Source: Physcomitrium patens (taxonomy: Eukaryota > Streptophyta > Bryopsida > Funariales > Funariaceae). Taken from it: DNA of 64,000 bases. Positions 23,331-35,600 of the stretch are shown one piece after another. Each line of letters begins with the position of its first letter. Positions within the stretch are counted from its first letter, which is position 1. Position numbers and translations under genes: made by a program. The notes below the pieces were generated by a model. It ran no database searches, was not told the origin of the DNA, and saw nothing but the letters and a program-made list of their open reading frames with translations. The DNA lies in contig NC_037267.1 in the NCBI RefSeq assembly GCF_000002425.4, forward strand, positions 7,453,396 to 7,517,395. The letters are read 5' to 3'.

Positions 23331-23954
23331 ATTTGACAAGAATAACACTCAAAATATCAAAAAATTTACTTATTAGAGAGTGGATTAATCCATGCTTTGA
23401 AACCATCAAAGCATTTGGAGGTTGCAAATTACTCTCTTCTACATTGGTATTGTTTTTTTAAGATCAAATTTTTATATATTTTCTTTTTTTAGTTAGAAAT
23501 TTTGAAAACCTTACAAATATGCAACATCAGAAATCACTAAAGAAATGTGGAAAGGTTTAAGCCATTGAGTTGCTAACTTATGGATTTAGATTGATGTAGG
23601 AAGTAGACAATTAGATTTGAAAAGTAATATTTGGTCATCCTCTCAAAAGGTCTTATGTTGCCGATGGTTATTTGCATACTGGTTATGTCCATTCTATTAG
23701 GTAAAGAGGCAATATTGAGCTTCCTATAGGGCAATTGTAAGCTATTGTATAAACTCTTCCATTGTTAGGTTATTTTTGATGGGAGGATGAAGAGTTACTA
23801 GCATAATCAGATACTGATTGGTATTAAGGAGAAATGGTGAATAACTAATACTTACTAGAATATTATCATTGTAAGTAAATTCCAAGGATGTCAAATATTA
23901 ATCCCAATCATTATGGTAAACCACAACAAATACCCATAGCCTATCTTGTAAGGT

Positions 23955-24218
23955 CTAATTTTCATGTTTTATTTGTCTATCCATTTGAGGATGGAAGGTC
24001 GTGGACATGGTAAGTTGTATACTTAGTAGCTTCAAGAAGGCTTGCCAAAAAGTCCCCGTAAAGCAGAGATTTTGATTTGAAATGATGACACAAGGTAATC
24101 TATGGTGACAAAAGACAATGTCAAAAAAGACATGTGCAAGTGTTGGAACATCAATATCAAATTGCACCATAGCCAAGTGAAATTGCTTTGCAAGTCGGTC
24201 CACAAAGATAACAACCAT
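23955..24218 (-). pseudogene. Ty3-type integrase core fragment in the repeat spacer
   Basis: An 87-residue open stretch matching the integrase core: VDRLAKQFHLAMVQFDIDV carries the first catalytic-Asp motif (V-D-R), then VFFDIVFCHHRLPCVIISNQ where the usual S-D-R/Q has become S-N-Q. It ends FHPQMDRQIKHEN, equivalent to the F-H-P-Q-T-D-G-Q-T-E-x-x-N motif with the key Glu region changed. Better preserved than the integrase at 3.0 kb and clearly a different copy. No other pol domain of this element is seen. Confidence 0.8.
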
Positions 24219-24865
24219 GGTGTAATAATGAGACGTCTACAGTAAATACGTAATGAGGCCCATAGCCACTTGCTTCCAATGTGTTGTAGATAGTGGAATT
24301 GGCTGCAATAGCCTAGGAGATGTCATGTTATGTGCTTTGTTATATTGACATGATTTGCAAGAGCATACAAAAGCTCAAACATCACGATCCAAACTTATCT
24401 AAAATCATGTCCCTTAAGATTCATTTTAAAATCTTCATATGCTTTAGATGCCAAGATATAACAATGTCATATTTGGATCCATCTGGTCTTCCATGTTTCA
24501 TAACTTAAGGAGTTTCATACTAAATTAAGGCACTTTATGGATTGACACTGACCACCACCGCCACTAATTGTGATTGATGATCAACAAGAGTATAAATTAG
24601 ACAATATTTTGGAGCATTGCTACTTTTGTCGTGGCAATGGATATTTGCAACTTCAATACAAGGTCCTCAGGAAAGGCTATTCCATCCACGATGCAATATG
24701 AGAACTTATACGAAATCTCATCTATTGTCAAGAAATAATCTAAATGTACCATCAAGATTAAACAAGGATGTTCAACATTATTGGAGGAGGATTAACTATA
24801 ATAAGATATAGATAAGATAATCATATTATTTATGTATGGAGATAAATTATTGGGGCCGTTTTTAA

Positions 24866-25043
24866 GAAGTTTCTAGAAGTTTTTAGAATTAGGACTAGAT
24901 TGGTGGTTCATATAGGGTCTACCATAAAACATCCTAGAAGAATTAAAGACAATTATTTAGATAGGGCCCACCTCTAGAACCTTCTAGGAGGACGATTATT
25001 AAGATAAGACCCACTATTAGAGACATTCTAGAAAGTTCCAAGA
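24866..25043 (+). promoter_or_regulatory. Three heat-shock-element-like clusters
   Basis: Heat-shock factor binds alternating GAA and TTC triplets spaced by two bases. At 24866-24888 the triplets read GAA, TTC, GAA, TTT, GAA in exact 5-bp register. At 24977-24989 they read GAA, TTC, GGA. At 25026-25043 they read TTC, GAA, TTC, AGA, ending 13 bp before the TATA box. Register and position suit a heat-inducible promoter; factor binding is inference. Confidence 0.5.
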
Positions 25044-25056
25044 TGATTAGATAAAG

Positions 25057-25064
25057 TATATATA
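25057..25064 (+). promoter_or_regulatory. TATA box of the LTR-like block
   Basis: TATATATA just downstream of the third GAA/TTC cluster, preceding a T-rich transcribed-looking region. Confidence 0.5.
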
Positions 25065-25625
25065 GTGATAACCGAGGCCATTTGGAACTATCAATTAGAT
25101 ATAATTTTGGTTCCTATCTCTTAGTAAAGATTGGTTCAAATTTGTTGTTCTCTAATGTTATATTTTTTTCTCCTCTATTATGTCTTTTATGTTCTATTCT
25201 GTTTAATTCTATTCAATTTTGTTTTGATCCATTTTATCTTACTTTGTAATGAAATATATGTTGGTACAAACTGAAAGGATTTTAGATCTTTAAGAGAATT
25301 CAATCCCATTTCAATGATTAACTACTTTTGAAGTTGGTTAAAGTAGTAGACAAAGTTTGATGCATAATAAACATCAAATTATTCATTTGTTTGTATATTT
25401 GTACTATGACATTCTTCAATCCTTCTAAATTTACTACATTTGTAAGGTTTTCAAAATTTCTAACTAAAAAAAGAAAATATATAAAAATTTGATCTTAAAA
25501 AAACAATACCAATGTAGAAGAGAGTAATTTGCAACCTCCAAATGCTTTGATGGTTTCAAAGCATGGATTAATCCACTCTCTAATAAGTAAATTTTTTGAT
25601 ATTTTGAGTGTTATTCTTGTCAAAT

Positions 25626-25971
25626 GGCCAAGGACATAAATCTAAACAAAACTTAAAAGATAATATGCTGATGTATCATTAAAGAAAGAAAAAGTTAAAG
25701 AAAAAAGATTTAAATAAAAAATAAAAAGAACTAGAATAGCTATTGCAAATATAAAGTTGCTAGAAAGTTTTAAACTAAGACTAGAATACAAGAACCGCAT
25801 TGATAAGACTAAGAATGGCCCTATTTTTTCTTCCATATATATTAGTTATAAAAAAATGCATTGTGGAAGTCTCCTAAGAACCACAAGACTTCTCACTTAA
25901 ACATCAAGTTACATGGCATTTTTAATGCAGTTTTAAATAAGTAAAAAACTTGTCAAATAAAAAACTTCGAT
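25626..25971 (-). repeat. Partial LTR inside right arm
   Basis: Mirror copy of 22985-23330. Together the two partial LTRs point toward each other across the spacer. Confidence 0.65.
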
Positions 25972-26003
25972 GAGACGCACGAAGGGAGGGGAGGGGAAAC
26001 AAA

Positions 26004-26075
26004 AGGTCCCGGCGAGATTTGAACTCGCGTTACTGGATTCAGAGTCCAATGTCCTAACCGCTAGACTACGGGACC
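26004..26075 (-). tRNA. tRNA-Gln (anticodon CUG), second copy
   Basis: Exact reverse complement of 22881-22952 with all stems and internal promoter boxes intact, so both copies should be transcribable. Confidence 0.95.
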
Positions 26076-27026
26076 AACCGAATCGAAGCGCCGAGAAGCA
26101 CATTGGAATCGAGCAGGTGCTAAATTACGATAGATGCCTATACATATACACTCTCGACAATGGTATCTCTGACCAGTTAGTTCATGCTGCCCTCCGCCTG
26201 CATCGAGCTGCCCCAGTCCCTGCTCCATCCGCTGCTATTGGAAGCTCCCGGCTTCGTACGCAGCAGTGACACACACACACACACATACAATCAGCTGCGA
26301 GAAGAAGCACCCATGCCACACTTTTCCAACGGGGTTTCTCTACAACCTGATGCTTGCTTCCCTGTTGATCGATCGACCGATGCTGCAAGGCTCTCTCATA
26401 TCCGTCACATACCTCTTCCCCCCGCCTCCCTCTCAGGATTTTGTTTCAACCGGGGCTGTCCTCCTCCTGCACCTCCGCCTTCAAACCATGCGAATGGTGC
26501 CTGACTGGAGCGCCCATCTCGGGAGCTCGCATCCTTCCGCATCCTTGGGAACACTCGCTCCAAGCATCATCTATCACGGCGCGTTTCTTTCTTGCTGGAC
26601 CTCTACCTGAACCAATATGGGCAAATTCTCCACCCGAATCCATAACATCCGCACACCTCGCCCTCTTCTGAGGGATTGCGGTACACTGTGTCTCCCTCCC
26701 TCCCTCCCTCCCTCCCTCCCTTCCCTTCCCTCGCCTGCACATCTTCTCCATTTCTGTTGCTGCCTCCTTTTGTTTTCTCTCCTCCTCCTCCTCCCTGTCG
26801 GTGCTGCACCCTGCGTAGTTCCTTCCGTACTAATTAGTGTTATTTCGTCAAGCATTTCTCACCAGTAGAGAAGAGACTATATTCCGTTTCAATGACCTTG
26901 GATTGCAGCATGTGACTCGGTTATTTTGTTACGTCGATATTGATGGTATTCTTCAGTACAAGTGATGTTGTTGTGTATGTATCCGAACAATCGTCACATG
27001 GAGCAGGTGCATATATATCTATCTAT

Positions 27027-27663
27027 GTCTACCTTTATATCTATCCATATTTTTTTAATGCATCTCTACCCGGATATTGTGTTGCCCGTTAATAATGTAG
27101 AACTCTTCATAGTCTCATGTTGAAGGCTTGGAGCTTGTGCCATTCGACACAACACAAATCCTTTGTCTGCATTAGACGTCGAGTTGCTCGTGTGTTACAG
27201 AAGTCGAAGCCAGACGGTTAGATCACCCACAGCAAAGCAACATCCGTCTTCCGTTTCGAGCCACAATTGTAGTAAATTAACGAGTTGATTCATACGTCTT
27301 AGTCACTACCCATATGCAACAACTTAAAAATGTAAGAAACGGGTTATAGTTGTGCAAAAATCACTGATGTTTCCTTCAGTACTACACGTTGATGTTGCAA
27401 GCTAAGTGATTATGTGGGTAGTGCACAACTAGCATCCGCTATAAATGGTTAAGTAATGTACAAAACTTCCCTGCGACTTCCAAGTGCAATGTAAAATGCA
27501 GCGATTAATATATACATGCCAAGTTAAGAATGCTAGTGAGACAACTTATGTAGGAGCCGGGGTTGTATCAATTTGTGAGGTTTTGCCATCTCTGTAGACA
27601 GCGGGTCCGGAAGCTTGAAACAGATCCTGATGGAGCTAAGACAACCGACGTATCTTCCAAGGA
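27027..27663. other. Intergenic, no gene seen
   Basis: Moderate GC. Probably includes the 3' UTR of the adjoining minus-strand pseudokinase gene. Confidence 0.4.
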
Positions 27664-29695
27664 TCAACATCCACCTGCTACTTCAGACCCGTGATGAAAT
27701 TCTTTGAAAGAAATGCCTCCGAATGTAGCCCGCCTTTTTTCCTTGCTCTTGGAGCTATGGTCGGAGTTGTAGCTGGAGTTGTCTTTGATGGTTTTGAGGG
27801 TGTCGACCACTTTTGACATGCTTGGTCTGTGAACCTCTTTCTTTTTTAGGCACTGGAGGGCTAATTCAGCGAGCTTCAAAGCCTCCTTCAAAGGGCACTT
27901 AGCTTTGATGCGTGGGTCTAAAATAAGTTGCAGCTTAGCATCATCTTTGAGAAACGGACCAGCCCATCGCACAAGGTTCTTCTCGTCTCCCATGAAGGAT
28001 GCGTCACGGCTGTACTTGCCCGTGAGAAGCTCCAGCAACACAATGCCAAAACTGTGTACGTTTCTTTTGGCGTGAGCCTGGCTCATCTTCTTCATCTGGA
28101 CACAAACAATGAGCTAATTGAGACACAAACGATTCTGCTATTCTTGTGTAGTTCAGGAGCAAAACTTCGGAAACATTATCGAGAAAATTTTGAAGTGTAC
28201 CGTTTGGAAAGGGAACTTTTGGTCGGCAGGCAAACTCGCCACTGTCAAGCCATATCCTGCCAATCTCGGAGTGAAATCCTTGTCCAAAAGAACATTGGAG
28301 GCTTTGAATTCTCGGTACAGAACTTGCACAGGGGCTCGATCATGAAGGTACAAGAGCCCTCGAGCTGCACCAAGTATAATGCCGATCCTCATAGACCAGT
28401 CCAACTGCGTTGTAGAACGAATTCCGCAAAGGTAGTCGTGAAGGTTTCCATTAGGATGGTGCTCGAACACAAGAAGACGCTCTATTCTCTTTACTTGGTC
28501 GGATGTCACATCCTCGTGCGCGCAGTAACCTTCGATCCGGCACAAGTTCGTCTCCGGCAACTGCGCCAGCACTTGGATGTCCGATTTCCAGTTTTTCAAA
28601 GTCTAGAAATTACGCACACAAAACAGGAAAATTATGACATTATTGAAGAAGCACACCATTGAACAAATTGAGACCCTAATGCCAAAGCATTCATGTTCAG
28701 CAGCGTGCAGGATAACTAACCTGATTGTCGTTAGCTGTAAGTCGAAACACGACCGTTTCTTTCTTCAGTCCTAGTTCAGAAGCTCTGTCCTTCATCCACA
28801 CGCGATACACTTCGCCTAACTCCCCCTTCTCGATACAACACTCTGGTGCAAATTCGTGTGTGGCATCCAGAAGCTCTCTGAAATTGTAAGATTCAATGCC
28901 AGGAACCAATTTGGTCGCCACAGACGGTGATGGAAGGGGCAGCCCTCCCCTCGTACACTTCTTCCTTAGCTGATTGCTCCCTGACCCAACCTCACTCAAA
29001 CCTGAAGGCGCGGATGACTTGTTAGGCGAAGTGGATACAAACGAGCCCGCGTCAAAATTGATTCTCAATTTAGAGCTCGAAGATGTGGAGTCACTGCTGC
29101 ATGTCACAATCTGAGGCTCCGGCAGCGGTAGCCATACAGGCTTGACTACATTTTCATATGTTTTCGAATTCGAGACCGGTCGTGGAAGAGGTTGCGGACG
29201 GCCTCCAAATCTTCGGCTTCCAGCCGATTTACTGACACTGATTCTAACTGAGGCCTTCGCCCCCGAAGCGCAATCGTATGAAAATACACTGAGAAGAGGA
29301 TCTGAGAGAGTTCTAAAGGACGGAGATTCAACCACATCATCATTCAAAGCCGGAGGTGAGAACACGAAGGACTCTTCCTTGGCTTCAGAGTCGGTGTTCT
29401 TGGCAGGCGTTGTCGATTGGTCGGACAGTGGCATCAATGTGTAGTTGGTGCCACTTTTTTCAAGCTTCCCTGCAGGAGCTTTGTTCATGTCTGCGTCGGA
29501 GGAGCTATCTGTGGTGAAAACACCCAGATCTGCATCCTCGTCACTAAAAAATTCGTCCTTGGAGGAGCTGGAAGGAGAACCCGGCTCATGGCGCTTGCTT
29601 TTGGTCATAGAGCCTGTGAAGCATACAAGAAGTCCAAAATCTCCGACTGATCTCCGAAACAGAAACTTGCACTGCTTGAGTGGCTTCTCCATCAT
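27664..29695 (-). CDS. RLCK-VII-like pseudokinase (PCRK/PBL-type)
   Basis: Three exons join in phase: 28721-29695, 28201-28602 and 27664-28095, giving 602 residues. Residues 1-270 are low-complexity, rich in Ser, Pro and Asp. A kinase-like domain follows: GELGEVYR loop (about 291-298), subdomain VI VLYREFKASNVLL (about 419-431), NVHSFGIVLLELLTG in subdomain IX and HRPSMSKVVDTL near the end. The YR-x-F-K-A-S-N motif is characteristic of RLCK VII kinases. All catalytic residues are altered: the VAVK Lys is Arg (about 318), the YRD Asp is Glu (423) and DFG is GYG (441-443). The activation segment is about half the usual length and lacks the APE region. I infer a signalling pseudokinase or scaffold. 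The start could be the later ATG at MTKSKRHE, because an AG acceptor-like site precedes it. Confidence 0.85.
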
Positions 29696-32627
29696 CGATG
29701 CACCTGGCGTTCTTACCTCGGATCAGATTCTCAGGTGTGCAGAGTTATGTGAGAGTTCGACCTTCCGAAATTGAAGTGGTCTCGTTTGATAGGTAACATT
29801 GATAATGACACATTGAAGGAGAAGGCGTCTGCAAAACGAAACCAGGATGTGTAGCCCGTGATTTCGATGCAGATCATAAATTGCAACATCAGTGCAGCAG
29901 TGCTGACAAGCACTTACAACGACTGCGACATGCTGAGGAGAGCGTAGATCTAAAGCGCTTGTACAAGCCGACAAAAACGGCACTCACCACAACTAACCGA
30001 TTTCAAGCTGGCCCACATACACAGATCTAGAGTTGCAATGCACTGGAACTGGATTTGTTGCAATATCGAAACTGCCCCTCCAGCGCAAGCATTCATTGAT
30101 ACCACTCGACCTTAGACGGCCCGCAACAGGAAACGAAAACATCGCCCAGGATCGCCCACCGTCTTTCCGAAAAGTCTTAAAACAAAAAAACAGAAGCGCA
30201 TCGGAGTGACCCCCAAGGCAGACGCCGCCGAAACAATCTAGCTGACTCCGAAGGCTAATGTGACTAAAATCTCACAGTCGACGCTAGAAAAGATCTAAGT
30301 CTCGCTACCCATCAAGTCCAGATCGATCACCATACGACCTACACCTGCAGTGCAATCGCTCAACTGTCGCCGTTAATCTAAAGATGGTTTTTCGCAATGG
30401 CAGAAAGTGTGGGACTGGAACATCCGGCGGAAGGCGGGCGAGAGCGCGCCAGTGTGTGGGAGGGGGCGTGGATTCGTGGAGAAATCCGGATTGTGGGGGA
30501 GCGAATGGCGGAATCACTGCAGAGTTCCCGACACTTCTCGCCTAAATCACGAAATCACGTGCCAGTGTGTGTATCCCAGCGCCGCCTCACGCCGTGTCTC
30601 CGTCTGCGATCATTCTCTTCGCGAATGGGTGGATGACTGGTCAATAGACGGATTTTGCATCCAAATGCTGAATGTCTTCGATGTGTGGATGTCTTCCGAA
30701 TGAGAAGATGCTGTTGAGCACTGATTTCAGTCCCATCGCAAATAAATGGATTCATGCGACTGCAATGTGTGCCATGATCACAAGCAGATGTACCATTTGA
30801 GTTTTTTTTGCCTTCTTAACATTTCATGTTACAAACTTCTCTGGTCCCTTGGAAACTTTACACAGAAGGATTCAAGCACTTGATCGTGCGGACATGCCAT
30901 GGTGGAGTTCAGAATATACTTTTAGATATATTGTGTGAAATGTTGCGAATAGAAACCATATTAATAATACATGTTTTTAGTCCATGATTTCAAATCGACA
31001 ACTAAGTTGTAACATTAGTGCATCCAAACACATTTGTTTTGGTAGTGTTACGTTTGTGATAATGAAACAAATTTTGAATTTATTTACAACAAGTAACTAT
31101 CATTACTGGATAATAAGTTGATTGTTTCAAAGAAAAGAAAAGAAAAGAAACAATACAAAACAAAACAAATTTTCGTTGTGTTAGTGAAAACTGATCTGGA
31201 CATACCATTCAATAACAATGGAAAGGAGCATCTTCTCTTTAACTGTCAAGGAGCTTTGAACATATGAAGGAATTTTTAACGACCAATAATTGGAAAGATC
31301 AATTCTGAAAAAATTGGCGATGATGAAAATAACACGAGGTTCACCAATAGATTTGACTCCAGTTTTCAGAAACAAATTGAAATATAAAACTTCTAATAAA
31401 GCTGCAGAAGACTGCTAAACGGAGGCGAAATGATGGGGTTATTCTCAAGTGAAACAAGGAAAAGAAATTAGAAAAGTAAAAATCTTCAGCTTGTGAATGG
31501 GGATTCCTTTAGAGGCAAATGTACAACTACAAAAGTTCTCGGTTCAAGCCCTCATTCGCACTGCAGTGCAGTCCTTCATGTGATAAGAGTGGTTAGTGTG
31601 CATGCACAACTTGGAAAGACCTGCACAAGCACATGACAATGCCAACCATTGAATTTGAGATCCTCACAAACACTTCCAGTCAAATAACATTTCTACGAAA
31701 ACCACAAGAAAGGATCGAGATGCAGATAGAAAGCACTAGCGATGATATAGTGCTCATCAAGTGAAGGATCCACAGAAAATATGCAATACCTGAAGAAGCA
31801 ACATTCTAACACTAAACGGTAACAAAATTACAGATATATTTACTAAGTGCATAATTTCTTTCCATTCTCAACTGGGTTCCATAATACACAACAGAGGTGC
31901 ACAAAAAAAAAAAAACAAACAAACAAACAAACAAACAAACAAACAAACAAAAACAAAAACAAAAACAAACACAAAATGACCAACTCCACTCACTCTGCAA
32001 AGGTTTTGATTCAGCTGCTAGAACAATAACAAGCAGGAGAATTCTTGAAAATACTTACCCTAAAGAATATTTGGAACCGCAGATGCAAAGCGAAGCCGTT
32101 GAGCAATCAATACCAGGATTCCAATCTAAACTCAAATTATCTTCTCTTCATAATCCTCTACGAATAAGATCAGAAGGAATTGACGATAGCGTAGAAAGCC
32201 ATCTTCAGAAAACTAACAATTCAATTGAGCCGACATTCATATCGGCAATCCCAAAATTGAACAATACAGATCAAACCCTGTAACAAAAAAACTGCGTCAG
32301 TGGTAAACACACACATGAATACCAAACAGATGAGACAAAAAAAAAAAAAGGGAGAAAAAAGAACCCAACGATTGATTTTCTAAGTCAAATGAAGTACCTC
32401 ATATGCTACCCTCTGCGAGCAACAAATTGGAGGATTATTTGAGAGTACATCTCAGCAAGTCAGACCTCCTATAGAAAGCTAACATATTACATCAAACTAC
32501 AAAAGCTTTGAATGCTTCCAAGTCAGGCTTTATTTGCGATGGCATGTAAAAAGTATGGTCTAGCTTGAGAGGTACATACACGACATCATGACAAAAATAC
32601 ACCAAGATGAGTGAAAGATTCTCACGA
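29696..32627. other. Intergenic between two minus-strand genes
   Basis: 29.7-30.7 kb is GC-rich and probably holds the promoter and 5' UTR of the pseudokinase gene; short frames on both strands here are not convincing. 30.8-32.6 kb is more AT-rich and probably includes the 3' UTR of the GNOM-type gene. An (AAAC)n/(AAAAAC)n repeat lies at about 31903-31975. The 128-codon plus-strand frame that begins in it is likely chance. Confidence 0.5.
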
Positions 32628-35600
32628 TCATCCTTGATCTCCCGTGCTAACGCTGTCCACCTTCTCAACAATCGTATATTCAGACTCCACATCACACGGA
32701 ATTGATGCAGAAGGCGTTTGTTCTTGCGATACTGCAGACTCTCCATCCTTTACTTCTGGTCTATTTTCCTTTAATATATCTGGTTTCAAAGTAGGAACTA
32801 TGCTACCTACATGTTTCCAGGTCAAATCCCACATACTATCCTGGCTTGGTGAAGTTGGCTGCACCAGGATTCCTTGAGAATGCATTACCTGCAATTAAAA
32901 TTTTATGAGCACAGCGAAGTCGTGCATTTCATCACTGAACCATCAGAAGCCTAGGCAAAGATTCAATTACCTGCAAAATATTTCGAAGCAGCTCAGGTAT
33001 AAGCTCCTGCAACTTTTCACTACGTTTGCCGCGAAATTTTGTCTTAATGAATATCTCCATATGGTTCAAAACTTGAAACCACGATGATTCGAAAGAAGGT
33101 AAGTTAACAAGCTGGGGAAGGAACTGTAAGTAAGACTTCGAAAGGAACTTGATTGATAAGACGAGTGTGTCCTCCATGCCTTTATATTCCTTTGAGTGCC
33201 TGACAGCAAGCTCCAGTAACTCATCCAGTAGATTCAACACTACCTGAAAAGGCAAAATAAAGGAACGTTTAAACACAAGGAAACAATGACATCGAGAGTA
33301 AAGCAATAGTTAACGCACTCTCTAACAACACCCAATGCAACATCCTCGCCTAACATTCACACTAAAGCATTCAACACACGAAAATAGGCCTGTACCTGGG
33401 CTTCGACATACTCCTATTCTAATAGACGACCCAAACAATAGACATTCTCATCCAAATATTAAAATTACAACAACAGTTTAGTCTTTCTGGACCACTGAAC
33501 CAATCCAACTATCACAAATAAGCATTTGAGCAACGAACCTGCTTAAAAGATTGAGCCCACAATACTGGAGTCAAATTGAGAATCTCTGCTGCAGAAAGAC
33601 AGCCCTGTAGACAAAGGATGGCATGATTTCGCACTTCTTCCCTCTGTTCTAAGCATAATTTCCTCAACCCTTGCGCCAAACGCAACCACATCTCCGTTAA
33701 CTCCTGAGTATATCTGGAAGGTTCTTCAACATTTTCACCACTTGAAGCATCAGCACTCTCGGAGTGAACTTTAGACCACGTGGTAAGGCAACCCACTGAA
33801 TCTGAGAGCAGATCCAACGCGCGCACTGACCGACCTGGTCCTCCAACACGGGCCTCTGCAAATGCACGTGCTGCATCTACACAGAGAACATAATTTGCAG
33901 GAGACAAATGAGCCCCGTCCTGCATAACATACGTAAGAGCCTCAAATCCTGGCTCAGAGGCTTCTGGGTGCCGAGCTGTTATGGACAGAAGGGATGTTAC
34001 AGTTCGCCAGCCTATAGTTGACTTGATATGTGCTGCATTTGCCCGTACTAAGACCATTACTTCCTGGGTGATTCGTTCACAAAATGCGTCTGCAACCCGA
34101 GCATCAAGCTTCAAAATGAGCTGCAATGATCTGAGGAGCTCTTCCGCCAAATCTTCCTTATAAGGCAGTAGACGCTGACATACTCCAAGTAACCCAAAAA
34201 CAGCCTTCTCAACCAATAAACCCGGGAAGACTGACGTCTGAATAATGCCGGCCATATGTTCATAAACCCCTTGCCACAGAAGCATGATGCGGTCTCGATT
34301 ATTGAGGGTGACAGTAATAAGGAGTTCTAAGCAAAAGACTGCTGTATCCTCATCCTCTGTAGAACTTCCACTCCTGTGAGGCCTCCCAGCGGCCCATACA
34401 AACGCTCTCGCTAATTGTAACAGTGACTCAGCTTGCAAAAACTTGCTGTCAGTAAATATCTGGTCTATGCGACAAGATTCAACGCATTGTAGTGCGCGCT
34501 GCTGAGCAGCCAGCTCTTCTTCAGTAGGGGCTGAGGGTGGTTCATCAGACTCCAACGAGAGCAACTGACTGAACCTCGACATTAAGCCGGTGTTGCGACG
34601 TCGATGACGAATAAGATCAGGCATTGGAGCCACTGTCGACGAGGATCCAGCAAGTTTGCTTGATGTGGAGTCGCCTGCAATGTTTCAAACAAAACATGAT
34701 TTTCATGAGATTCATCGAAGAAAATAAGAAAACTCCGGAAACTGCTCCACAAACTCAATATTCCCGATTTGATGCACTAGCAGAAACCATGACCTCACAT
34801 CGTGCAGAGATTTACTAACAAAAGCATGTCAAAAGCATTTCACAGAGCAAATGAAGTTAAAAGTATCTATTCTCACCTCGAGCATCAGTGTCCTCTACTG
34901 ATTCGTTAGCAACTCGAGCAGGCAAGAGCCCCAATTTCTGCAGCCGCAAAATGCAGTCTAAAATGTTTCGCCAACCTGTCCTGATAAAATCCCCATATTT
35001 ATTGGCAATATCGAACACTGCAACAGTTGCCATCCGCGCTTTCTTATCATCCCCAAATGCGATAACAGGTTCCTCATCAGAAGAAAAAGGATTAAGTAAA
35101 GTTGTGAACTTGCAGAGAGAAACTACAAGATCATCCACCACATCCTCCAGGCGATGACTAGCAGATATTTTGGCTGCTGCAAGGAAGCCGTCGATACATA
35201 ATTGCATAACCTACACATGTTGGCAGAACTATTAATTACACTCTGCCAGTGGATGAGGGTACCTACATACAAATGAGCATATACGACGATAAACTATTGC
35301 ATTCTATTATTAGCCGTACCTCTTCATCCTCGGCATGATCAAACACAACCGAAATGGCGGCAATGGAAGGACCAGACAAGACGGGAAACATGTCATAATC
35401 TAAAAGAGGCCGCTCATCACAAGTAATGTACGGTGTAGTAATCATTGATCGACGAATCAGATCGATCCACCGACTGTGAGTCATTTCCGCAACACCAGCC
35501 CCACTATCATATGAAATGCGAATTTCATCTCGCACAATTGAGTGATACAATTCAGACAGCATAGATCGTGGCAAGTCCTGTCCGTCATTAATCTTTCGCA

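Larger units (their letters stand above)
21930..23518 (+). repeat. Left arm of large inverted repeat
   Basis: Pairs with 25438-27026 about the axis 24478 (coordinates sum to 48956). All open frames predicted in the arm occur with identical protein sequence in the other arm, so the arms are essentially identical over about 1589 bp. The arm runs from GC-richer unique-looking DNA with a (GGGA)n tract at about 22235-22262, through a tRNA-Gln gene, into the downstream part of an LTR and the start of a retroelement internal region. ORFs in the GC-rich part are low-complexity and overlap on both strands; I do not call genes from them. Confidence 0.95.
24833..25400 (+). repeat. LTR-like block with heat-shock-type promoter
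   Basis: A purine tract GGAGGAGG at 24783-24790 lies some 40 bp before a TGTATGGAGATAAAT start resembling the LTR start TGTCATGGACATAC seen at 62067. The block has three GAA/TTC clusters, a TATATATA box at 25057, then T-rich sequence, consistent with U3-R-U5. The 3' end is uncertain (a CATCA near 25375 is possible). No partner LTR is present, so it may be a solo or truncated LTR. Confidence 0.5.
25438..27026 (-). repeat. Right arm of large inverted repeat
   Basis: Reverse complement of 21930-23518. The match ends sharply at both sides: 25438 pairs with 23518 and 27026 with 21930, and neighbouring bases do not pair. The arm ends 638 bp before the 3' end of the pseudokinase gene. Confidence 0.95.

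Noticed and set aside
27928..28662. 244-codon plus-strand open frame
   Set aside because: Antisense to exons 2 and 3 of the pseudokinase gene and runs across its intron; no independent evidence.
31525..31560. GGTTCAAGCC B-box-like sequence
   Set aside because: No A box, no foldable acceptor or anticodon arm around it; not a tRNA or clear SINE head. A similar GGTTCAAACTC near 17491 fails the same tests.
31897..32283. 128-codon plus-strand frame starting in an AAAC repeat
   Set aside because: Start lies in a microsatellite, and the frame is antisense to the probable 3' UTR of the GNOM-type gene.
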